This document shows positions 12,301-24,300 of a stretch of 64,000 bases of DNA, piece by piece. Both the position numbers and the translations under genes were made by a program. The DNA is taken from NCBI GenBank assembly GCA_944470555.2, contig OX104128.1:60891257-60955256 (forward strand), written 5' to 3'. The DNA is from Heterobilharzia americana (lineage: Eukaryota; Platyhelminthes; Trematoda; Strigeidida; Schistosomatidae). How positions within the stretch are numbered: the stretch's first letter is position 1; each line of letters opens with the position of its first letter. The notes under the pieces were generated by a model. It saw nothing but the letters and a program-made list of their open reading frames with translations. It was not told where the DNA came from and made no database searches.

Positions 12301-15300
12301 AAAGCTCACGCTAACCAGTTGTGTCCATTCAAATGTTACCGTGGTATTTGTAACATTGAAACAATCAAACAAATTTTGACAACCCTGATGAACTAATTTC
12401 AGTTGGACTGTGATGAGCGTCTTGAGATATGTTATGTTCGTCAGTAACAACCATATATATTCGTTTATTTATAGATTCTTCACGATGGACTTCGATACGT
12501 TTCTGAATCTTTTTGGTCATTTACCAGTTTTTCAGACTACTTACTTTTCTTCAATTGACGTAGAGTTTAAAGATTTATTCTCTTAAGCATGCACTGACTT
12601 GTTTGAGAGGGTGATGCTGTCTTACTTGCTTGGTTCTGGATACCAGCAGTGTCGAGTGTTGTAGACGAAAGTCTGTTATTTCGTTTCCATTTTGAGTCAA
12701 GGAACTCAAGGAGTAGCTAATCTGTTTGATAAGATACTCTGTCATAAGACACATTTCTATAGTCAACATCAACAAACTTCAACAGGAATATAAACTATCT
12801 GATCCTGAACAATCTACCTTGAAGGCTTCCTTCAGTCGGTCGTTAACCATGAAATGCTAGAGAGGCAATAAAAAAGCACTGTATCCCACATCGTGCTACC
12901 ATCACTGCATAACCTTCGACTTGTCGTCTTGAACGAGAAACTAAAATTTGAAGATAATGGCGCAAATTGAAGTAAACGGAAAACTCATAATCTCTGACTT
13001 GATAGACTGACAATCCCTGGTGACTCTCTGTCTTTTCCTCACAAATCTAGGTAAGCAGAAGAGATTCCAAAACTAATAAAATGATAGGCTGTTTTATCTC
13101 CGTATCTCGGAACATCACATCATTAATCACTTGCTACACATCTTGGAATTGATTTAAAAGTAGTTTTCACAAATAAAATATCAGCTATCTTGTTGAGTGG
13201 ATTATGATCTCTGTTATTTATAAGTGTTCAAGTGTTCGGCTGGAAACATCTATTAACATATTTTGGATGGTTGGACATCGTTGTAAGGTTGACCAAATCA
13301 TTACGCTGAGTGGCTCTAAAGGTTAGTTTAGTGACTACTAAAACACAAACTAATTAGGTTCCTGTGTTTTGACTGAAATAGTTGATTTTTAACAAAATAA
13401 AGTACTCTAACTGTTAACTTCAGTAGTTCTTAGGTTGATCGTTTGAATCCACCAAGTTGGTGATTTCAACGGTTGTTTGGATGGCTGTCAGAGTGACTCC
13501 ATTCTGTTTGTGCACTTGCGTCATAACATTCGCACTAGTTATGCATGTTCGACGCTTTTAAGACTGATACTACAATCCTATTGGTTAACTTCTTTAACGT
13601 TATTGTGGTTATATTATTATAGCTAAGTTATTATGACCGTGCTGGCGTAAATACAGATACTCAATATTTTCTAACTGAATATGAATGAGGCATTTGGGAG
13701 CTGCTCAAGATTGCATGAAACCATCAAATTTCATAAATATGGTAATTACGACTGCAATTCTCTTTCTTCTTCTTGTAGTTCAGGAAATCTACTTTTCTTT
13801 AAACAGGACTTACAAATTTCAGTCATACTATAATGTAATTCAGCATTATGAAAACACTACATCAGTTGGTTTTCTTCCAGTCTTTAGGTATGTAGTCAAT
13901 TGAGATTTTAAAGCATTTTTCATCGTTGAATAACGTCAACTGGAGAAAAACAACGGACAATGGGTAGCAGTCATGTCCTCAGTAGTGTACGTATTCAACC
14001 CGGTGATGGATCGAGCCTAGGACCGTTAGATATCAAGGCGAACGCGTTACTATTCAGTCACCAAGTTGTAATCCAGTGATATGTATTTCGCTATTTCAGT
14101 CAATCTGTGATGTTATGCGAACATCATTCAATGTTACTGATGGCTATCTACCTCACTCCCCATGTGAATAGCTCCACAAATCACAAATTTCGATCACAGT
14201 TCCAGAAGACTTATGAATAATAGGCACAGAGTTCATCCTTGTAGGTGTATTGTTGTGCAATGTTGAATAGTTAGGAACTAGGACCAGATGGTTATCCCAT
14301 GTTACTAACTTTTCAATAGTTCTCCAGCTCCCATCAGTCAGTGATAGAAATTACTCTGAGGTAAACATGATTTGTTACAGACAGATGTTCTTCTGATCTA
14401 CAAGTTTAAATTGTTGCTTATCTGTTGCATGAAGCTGAAGACTGAAGTTACTCTGCGATTGGTTACAATCATACTGAACGTTCTGCTGATCTCGAAGACC
14501 GTATTTATGAGGTTGAATTGATAAATTACAAAACAAAATCGAAAGGAGGAGTCTAATGAATGGAACTTGGTAAAAATAGATGTTTTAGCATTCAACAGAA
14601 GTTTATAACTCAATAAAACTATTGAATAAACTTACACTTTTTTGGAGGTGTTGATATTCCCATTGAACCAGCTCGAAAACATCTTCCACATGTATATCTA
14701 CAGTGAGGTACAGCAAATCGTGCTTCATCATAGCATTTATTTTTAGAGCTGCATCACTACAATAAGCAGTTTGATTGACGTCATCATGACATCGTTCATA
14801 AGCGTATTCTATAACAGAATTATTTATTCAGGGCATAATGCATAAGAGAATATTTTCAAATTCATAAAAATATCATAGTATCAACTTTGATAAGGCTATG
14901 CCGTTAAAAATATATGGTATGGTTTACTAACAGTCACATTAAATTGCGTTTAGGGTGGTATTCATCACATAGTGATATCATTTGGAGAACCATTGAAAAT
15001 CCAGGAGCACCGTAGAGCCATTTCATTATAGTATGGGACTCCTCTTTAGTGTACACTCACGATCTTCTCCCTACCCAGAGATCAAAACCACGGTCATGAT
15101 ATTTCGCAATGAGCACTTTACCATTCAGTTAATTGACTTTGACTAGTTATCAATGATTTTATTGGCATTTGTATTCTTCTAAATTACGAGCCAGCTTCGA
15201 GCTCCAATGATATATGTGTGTTAGTAGGATAAAACAAACCACATTCTGTAGCATAACTATTACTAACTTCTTCCATGTGGGTCATTTTCAGATCAACGAA

Positions 15301-18300
15301 TGGACTCAAGTAACTAACTTTGAATTTACTGTTCTCAAACAGTTAATTAGTTTAAGTAGTGTGGCGTTTTGGGTTGAAACAAGTGTTTGTTGTGTTGATC
15401 ACTTGCAGTTATCTGGTAAAGACTTCTGAACAATATAAATAACTTCACTCTACATACACTACTCATTAGTATACGTGATTTTCCAAAAGACTAATTCGGA
15501 ATTCATTTGTTCCACATTCTAGATATAAAAGTTTTGAGGCTGATATTCATCAAGGACTGACATTAGTTGAGGAACTATTGGAAACTTGTGGGCACTAGAC
15601 TACTGTTTCGTCCTAGTATGAAATTCATCAGCCGTACACTATAGTTCGAATCCAGGACATTCAAATTCTGTGGTCAGCACGTTATCATTGAGCCAATGTT
15701 TCTTTAACCAATGCCAACCTGAAACCAGTAGACAAATCCTGATAAACCACCAAGTGGAATAAAAAAATTCAAAATGAAATTGCTGGAGTAAGTTAAGTTT
15801 AAAGCTCAGGCTGCCGTGATCTGATTATTTAGAACACTAGTGATCAGTTACATGATTCCCGGGTATTGAATTGATCACTGAAAATTTTCACTCACGTGAT
15901 TCATTTTGACAAATGCAGTGTTTGTTTCTAAATTCTCCTGGACCACATAATGTACTCTTGTTGGAACAATTTTCTGTTGAGGTTAAAAAAATTAACAATA
16001 ATATTAATTCTTGGGATATAATTAATTTATCAAAAATGTAAGATCCCTCTATAGGTAAATGCAGAAAGTTTAGAGTTTTTATTTCTACATTCATTGTTAC
16101 TTGAACTGATTATGCAACAGCTTCTGGATACCAATGGAACGGTTTATAGGCTCCAGCTGTGACTTATGGAGAGTAAGTATAAATTTAAACTACAGTAAGC
16201 GATACAATATAAGAGCAGATCTTGAAAGGCTACTTTAATGAGTAGGATATAGAGGCAGTCTCATGTCACCTGAAATTCTTCAGTTATTGACGTATAGAAG
16301 TAAATAATAATTTTCTCACAAAAAGGGACATGGCGTGCACTAATGGTCTAGTGGAGTTTGAAGTAGTGAGTACCTGGTTCGAGTCTCGGAGGGAATGAAG
16401 TCATTCACTAGGGTACAAGTGTATCCACCGCAAATGAGTTTCATATAGGATGAAATGGGTTTTCTGAATTCATCTGCTAGCCGTCGCTAGGTAATTTATT
16501 ACACTGAATATTCAAGAAATATCGAGCTATCAAATTTCCCGTATAGTCCATTGCCCATAATGCTACTAAATGGCATGTTAAAAATGCATGCAAATCACTG
16601 TTTCCCTCTCTTTTTAAACCTGATTTTTTGTATCAATACCTTTGTTACAATTGAATCATTAAACAGACAAGTGAGTTGACTTGGTTTATTTTACAGATAT
16701 AAACACCGGAAAATTGTTTGAATAGTTGTATGGTTTCAATGTTACTTCTAAGCCAGAATATAAAAATTGAGCACAGAGCTCAGAACTTTCAGTTCTTATG
16801 ATATAAACCGTTTGATTTTTGAACCATAGAGATGGCGCAATTCGATTATCATGAATATGTCATTGTCTTTTTGGTGATCAGAAATGAGAAGTTGAAGCAC
16901 GTAAATCATATTGTTCGAGTAAAGAAAGGAATTTTATGTGAACTTTAAATGTATATCTGAATTTCAGGAAAACGAAAAATAATTTCCACTATTCTTTCAT
17001 CCTGAAAGAACAATAACTACTGGGAATTGGATGCTACTTAAACTATGTCCACCTAAATCCTTTACAAAGGTTAACTTAAAATCCGTTTACAATTCACCAT
17101 CGTCAGTTAATGGTTATCTGATGGAAAATCCACAGATACTTTATCCTTATTCTATTTTTCCCAAGCATATGACACTTGTCTATTCTTAAAATGGATCCAT
17201 CCAGTTGGTTAGTAGTTATGTATCTTCAATACTTGTTAAAATTTTAAGGTAATGATCATCACAGGCTGACATATATTGGAGGATCGTTGAAAACCTGAGA
17301 TACATTAACAGCTATTCTATCGTAGTTAAAGTCCTTCACAGTACATACCTACAACTTCGCCATTGGTCAAACTCACGATAATCAGGTCTTGTGACAAGCT
17401 CATAGCTATTCAGTCACTCGACTGGAATACATTGGTCCATAATTTAATATTTCTCTCAATTCACAATATAGCACGACTACTGGAAGATATGTTTGCTCAC
17501 ATCCAACTTTTATTTGAAGTGTGATGTGTGTCAGATAGCTTAAAATGAAAGAAAATCTCTAAATGAGAAAGAAGTTTCTTTCATGTTCAACTTATTCATG
17601 TGATAAGTGACACAAGTTTACTATGCTACTGAGTTCTGGATAAACTTAACCGTCCATTAGAATAATTGTTTTTTATATGATACCGTCGTTGATTCGACCG
17701 AATTGATTAGTCTCTATTGGTATATGGGCTTCTGTGCGGATGCCTCGATATGCCGGTGGGAACAATATAACTCACTGGGAAGCAGGTACATCTAGATGAC
17801 GAGTCCTAAATAGGACGAAATGCGCATCCTGGATTCCACTGCTAGCCACAATCCACCATTAATTTAACTATCCATTGTTATTTTACGATGGGTCAGAAAT
17901 GTTAGACACTTAGTTTTTTTATATACTCGACCACGCCTCATCCTCCAATTTCAATGGTAGCTGGATTTTCAGCGTACTCAGAATCAGGTGTTGTATAGGA
18001 TCTTTAGCATGCATCAGAAGATAGCATGACTGTGGCTTATTGGTTTAGGGAGTTGACAATCAACCAGTGTGTTGAGGGTTCAGACAACCCTTCACCTACT
18101 AAGATTTGGGCAGTCAGGCAGTATTATTAGCCCTCACACAATTGGTGTCGCCCATTGCCTATCACATGAATATGCTCAAAGTTGCTGTGTATTTTGATTG
18201 TTTTTCCTATGAAGACGAAACTACTGAAGACATATGAAACAAAACTCCTATGTCTCACGTTTACAATAATGAAATTTCTTTAACACTACTTTCCACTAGA

Positions 18301-21300
18301 TTAGGTACAAACTACAAACAACTGCTTAAATGCAAACTATGAAACAACGAAGGTGTATGCCATGAGCAAGAAAAAAAAGTGCTTTTTAAGAAGGAAAATG
18401 AAAACATATTCCGTTCTTTGATGGATTCAAACAAGTAACATTGATGTAAAGTTCATGAAAGGAGTTATCAGTACGCTACTGTTTTTCAAAAGTGCACCAG
18501 TTTGGAACCGATTCTGTCTTTCCCTATTAAACATCTTTAATTATTATCTCATCTTGGTATTTGCTTGCTGAATAAAGCACTGATTTTCAGCCATTCAGTC
18601 AAATTTTATTATCCAATTTGACATGACCTGATAAATCGAAGTCAACTGTCAATTTTAATCTAAACAAAAAGTATACTAAATATTTAGGTTATCAAGATTT
18701 GATTACATAAAAGAATATGCAAACTAGAAATTTAGCCAATTGTCCTAATCACTTTTATTGTTTATCACAATTACCAGAACCACTTGCAGATCAGATCTTA
18801 ATTTTACTTCAGAATTACGAGTTCAAATGGCAGTAGGTGCAGACCGTAGGTGATTGTAGGGAAATTAAGTCTCTGTCTACTGCTGGGTCTCATAGTACAT
18901 TTGATAGACCACTGGGTCAAAGACTTGGAGGTTGCTGGTTTGGATTTTGTCGAATCCCATACTTTCATTTTATATGCAATCATCGATCACTATCAACACA
19001 AGTCTACCAAGTCACGGGTATCTAAGACTGTCAACTGGCATACCATCGTATCATTTATGTTATGGATTCATCAATTATCAAGTAATGAACGGCTGTCTTG
19101 TCTCATTCAGGAATTGAGATAAGGTCGAAACTATTCGAGAAATAGCTGATCTTAACAGTTAATGAATATCTGGGACAGATTGTAGTCTCTGTTAATTAAT
19201 TTTGAATATTTTCACTGGTTTTCTAAGAAACTGCTAAGACATATGCAATTAGGGTAATGAGAGATCATCCAAGTTAGTGTTTAAAAATGAAAACAGCAGC
19301 AAAGATTAATATAAGAGTAAAACGTGGGCACTGTGGTCGACTGTAATTCCATTTTAGTCTGTTTGATTAGAAATATCACACAGTGAAACAGTATCATTTA
19401 CTGGGTAACGTTTTGGACACAATTTATTGTCCATATTCATATCACGTAACTCCACAACTTCGAGACAGACTTTAAATATTCCTAATTTTCTCTCCTTCTC
19501 TATTATGACAAGGGTAGTAGAATTTTCCATATATCTGGGACTGGTGCAGAATCATTTCGATTACATTGGTGTTGATTCGATAAACAAAGATTTACTTATC
19601 AATCTCTCCCTCTATCCAACTAAGTTAGTTAGAGATTGATAAGTAAATCTTTGTTTATCGAATCAACACCAATGTAATCGAAATGATTCTGCACCAGTCC
19701 CAGATATATGGAAAATTCTACTACCCTTGTCATAACAGAGAAGGAGAAAAAATTAGGAATATATAAAGTCTGTCTTGAAGTTGTGAAGTTACCTGATATG
19801 AATATGGACGCCATTGTTTCACTGTGTGATACTTCTAACAACCAGACTAAAGTGGAAGCGACAAAGATTACAGTGTAGGCAATTTAAACCTATGACCATC
19901 ACAAAGTTTATAAAAATGAAGGTTAAGAGATCTCATCAATGGTATTCAAACTCCTATCTTAAAAAGAATGTACTTTAATGTCTTCGAAATAGTTTTCTCG
20001 ATTGAAATCAGTGTTCCTCATATACTGCTCTTATATGAATTATATTTGTAAAAGTTCAACTTATGCTGTCAGCTGACTGAAAAACCACAGTAGCAGATCA
20101 AAGACAGTTTTCTTCATGAAATCATATCATCTAGATATGGAGTAGTTGTATAATCAATCACAAGTTAAAGTTCTTTAGTTGTGCTTAACACTGACCCAAG
20201 ATCTTTAGCTTTTGAGGTGAATACTTCATTATTCATCAGCTTTGTCAAAAAATGAGTAATTCACATTTTTCGATCATTATTAGTTTTAAGAAACTTTAAC
20301 GAATCTCGAAGAAATGCATTGCTCAGGACCATATGTAGATGAATTATCAAAATCATTAAGACAACTTACTAGTCTGAGGATTTCTAATAAATCACTTGAA
20401 ATACCATTTTTCCTTTACAGAGAACCTATTGATCCAGTAAATACTATCATTGTCTTCTCTTGAAAAAAGAAAGAAGTCAAGTTTGAGGTATGCTATCAAA
20501 AATTTGAATCAGTCGTGATATTTTTCTTCTAAATACCAACTTGTTAGGGAAAATATAGACGATACTCGTTTCAATGGTGAATTGGGATATGCTTAATTTT
20601 TTAAGAGGATAAAACAAACAGTCGATCTGAACAAATTTTTAAAGTGCTTAGTGGTTAACAAACACTTAGGAGAACAGTAATCCTTATAATGTGTAAGACT
20701 TCAATAAAAAGTAATTAAACAGTTAATTAAAACATACTGTCACACTGATACAATCGATTAAGGCCAACAGTATCTTCAAAGGATAAGTATTTCTCACTAA
20801 TTGAAAATAATGGCACATTGTCTAAATTCACTACTGGTTCCCATACTGGATTCCCATTGGATGTAAAAGTCTAAAAAGGAGTAGAAGGAAATGAGAAAGA
20901 AATTTCACACAAATGTCACCACTTTATATTTTATAGACAAATTTAATCAAATTAAAAATTCAGACAATGAATAATCACAAATTGTTTACTTGTTGCAATA
21001 TTAACTAGCGTTTTTCCCGACTTAAGTTAGAATACATTTAGTAAGTAGAAATTTAGGCAGCATGATTATCAAAAACTTTCTGTGTAAGAGTCCAAATAAA
21101 ATCGAACAATAATATGTAATGAACCATGTTGGGAATAATAAGAAATACTATCTGTCAGAGGAATCCAGAATCCAAAAATCGTTTAATTTGAGACTTGTCA
21201 GTTGGATACGCTTATATCCTACTCATGGTGTTTCATTTAGGCTTGAACCAAGCACACATGGTTTAAAACGCTATAGAATTATTCACTAGCCTAATGGATT

Positions 21301-24300
21301 ACGATAGATACTTCTTGTACAATGGACAAGGTCTGATATTATGAATAGTTATTTCTCCTTGTTAGCCGGTTTGATTAAATCAACAGACCAATGTTGGCAG
21401 ATGGGTTGCAAAGGGGATATATCACTTATAACCACCACTTTCATCGAGATATTATCGATAAATATTGTCCCTAAAGTATTTTACAGTTTAATATACACAA
21501 ATTATTTAGGAAACGTGATTCATGCTAACTATAAAACTGCAGTAAAAGCGTACAATTATTTATTAGTATTACTATTTATCCATTGCGTTTCTAGTGAAAT
21601 ATACCGCTTCAGCAGCACGCCTTCATTGCACATTCTCCTCTGCAGTCTTCTTAATCCGGCTCCACCACTGCCCAAAAGCTTTCATTTCTTCCTCACACCA
21701 TCTTCTCCAAGTCACCCTCATCTGAGTCCCCCAACTCGTCGTTTCCTCTTCGGGTTCCACTCCATAGTTTCCTCTCGTCTGGCCTGACCGAACTGTCTTC
21801 TCAGTGTATGTCCATTCCAATCCATCTACACTTTCTTCCTCTGCACATTTCTTGGACGATGGGTTCTTGGTTCATTGGTTTGTTGCCAGCCAGCCTGCCA
21901 GCCAGCCTGCCAGCCAGCCAGCCAGAGTTCCTTCTTGCTCCTTCTTTCCGGCCTTCTCATATCATCTCAAATATCGAATGAGCGTAGGTGGCAGCTGTTC
22001 ATCTGTGTCTGTGGTTTGTTGCAAATGCTTTTCATGACGCACCAAGTTTCTGAATCATCACATAGAAGCATTGACTTGACTGACTGAGTGTTGAAAATCC
22101 ACATCTTGTTCACACTTTATTCTGAGTGTAGTCCAGTAGATCTCCACACTGATTTGAGGTTGATACAGGCTTGTCTTGCCATATTTCCGATCCTGGTTTG
22201 ACGTCCTCATCCGTGCCTGTGCCGCCTGAAGTTGAAACGATGCTGACTAGGAAGGTGGATGGAAGAGACAACTTCGTTCACACTTCTCCCGTTCATGGTG
22301 ATTGGTGCTTCTTGTTGATGTTGTTGTTGGTTCGGTAACTTCATCACCTCTGTCTTCTCTACGTTCACCTGAAGGGGAGATTCGGTCTTCTCTACCATGT
22401 CTCCTCTTCAAACTTGTTGATTTTCGCCTGTTCATCTTCGAGTTTTCATGTGATATCATACACAAATCATCATCGGTAGAGAGATCCGAATTGTGTAGGG
22501 TCTTTTCATGTGTCCAGCCAGTGCATGCCCATCTTCTCACAGCTCCTCACAGTTGTCTGTTTTGCGATCCAGTTGAGTCCACCACAATCAGGGAGATGAT
22601 TGGTGATAGTAGGTCGGAGCCTTGTCTTACTCCTTCCTGTATTCCCTTCAGAGACATAACTGAGCTTTCCATTGTGAATCGCTTGCCATGTAGCATATAG
22701 CTGCTATTGAATGAAGTTGATACATGTTTGTGACATTAAACCGCAGCGTTGAAGCAGTTTCCAAATTACCTCTTGGTTGACGCTATCGAATGTCTTTTTA
22801 AAGTTGATGAAGTTGAGGTAGTGAGTTGACTGCCATTCCATTCTCTGTTCTATGATGATGCGTAGCGTGGCGTTGCAATTCGGTCCGCACATGTTTTGTT
22901 TTTTCCTGAGGCTGGTCAGTTCTGATAGTAGTTTTGAATCCAGTGCATTTTTTAGTCTCTCCAGGAGCATACAAATATGCTCATTACATACTGGCGAAGT
23001 GGATAAGCTAACATTTTCAAAATTACAGTAAAAGCTTCTAGAAGAAATAAATAATGTATTAGTGGTCTCCGCTTTACAGCTGTTTTATGATGTTATTCTG
23101 CTTTTGCATCGTGTATAGCTCTCCTAAAAACAACGACAACCTACAGGTCACAAATAACTGATTTTAAAAGGCTGAAATGTTTGCTACCTAGTGGTTGAAT
23201 TGTAACAAAATTAGCTAACCGCTGTAACTGGACGACTGACATACTACATTGTCGAGTAAATTAGACTAGTTTATCACTGGATTGCAGCTCATCATCTACT
23301 TAAATCGACTTCTGAATACATAGGGGATGAAAACAACGTTCTTAACTTGAACTTGTCAGTGCTCTTTTGACTGATAGAACCATTCTGTTCATACTTATCC
23401 TTCGTAAACCACGTACTTATTTTCCATCTACATATTCATGTAGTGTATACAACTGAATTCACCACCATCGAACTTATCAGACCTGAAGAAGTATGATAAC
23501 TCACTTTCATTAGATTTGAATTCGAAGCACCTCAATCTTTCAATTAACACCTTATTTAGTAAACCTTAAGTCTTTATAGATGTGCTTTCTAGCCTAGAGA
23601 CAAAACTGTAAAAAAACCAATAGAACTCGGTCAGTGCTCTCCAGTAACCAGTCAATATAGAAGACCTTTACTTTTATCTAACTGATTACCTACACGTCAT
23701 TACTGTTAATATTAAACAGTTTTACAAAACTATTCAACTTTCAGTTACGCAGTATATCGTACAATAGTCTGTTTTACCTTATTTTTCAAAATGTTGAACC
23801 GTGCACTGTAACTGCATTCATAGTATAACAAGTGCTTATTTCATATCACCAATTAATGAATTGCTTCATATTTGGCATTAAACTGCTCTACATTTATTGC
23901 CTGAATGGTCTAGGCTACCATGACGAAATATACTGGTTAGGTTGCACCTAACTGCGTCATTCTCATTATGGCCTTCAAGTCATGCAAAAACGCGTCATTC
24001 TAGTCAATCTCCCTGCCGTCATTATGTACATTCTTCCATTCACGTACTTAAACTATCCTATATTTCTTGTTTCTCTACTAATTCCACTTATTCCCTAGGC
24101 TATTTTTGTCAAAGAAGGAAAATGATAACTTTGTATTTAGGTCATTTCAAGAAAAAGGTTATTAGAAACTCTTGTATCTCCACTTTGTAGTAAGTACTTT
24201 TTCGAATCACATGTTTTTTCTTATCCGCTCTATAGCTGATTTCGAACGTGACTGATCTCGTATGCACTGGCAAGGTCTTGTATACTCAATTCACCAACAC

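Larger units (their letters stand above)
7706..14635 (-). other. Astacin gene intron 7
   Basis: Contains a foldback element (9155-9410), a zinc-knuckle-like open stretch (10380-10613, minus), a SINE (13955-14085) and a short plus-strand open frame with a hydrophobic segment at 13685-13903. I see nothing else that can be named. Confidence 0.6.
14809..15895 (-). other. Astacin gene intron 6
   Basis: The shortest intron (about 1.1 kb), yet it holds two second-family SINE copies (14945-15150 and 15535-15715). Nothing else recognised. Confidence 0.65.
15974..20737 (-). other. Astacin gene intron 5
   Basis: Holds SINE copies at 16325-16490, 17240-17435, 17690-17860 and 18020-18180 and the largest foldback element (19325-19860). 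An open stretch at 18850-19122 on the plus strand has no family I recognise. Confidence 0.6.

Noticed and set aside
13685..13903. Small plus-strand membrane protein
   Set aside because: One hydrophobic stretch and a chance donor are not enough; no second exon or homology could be seen.
18850..19122. A 90-codon plus-strand open frame
   Set aside because: Overlapping frames are equally open, which suggests compositional chance or an old repeat.
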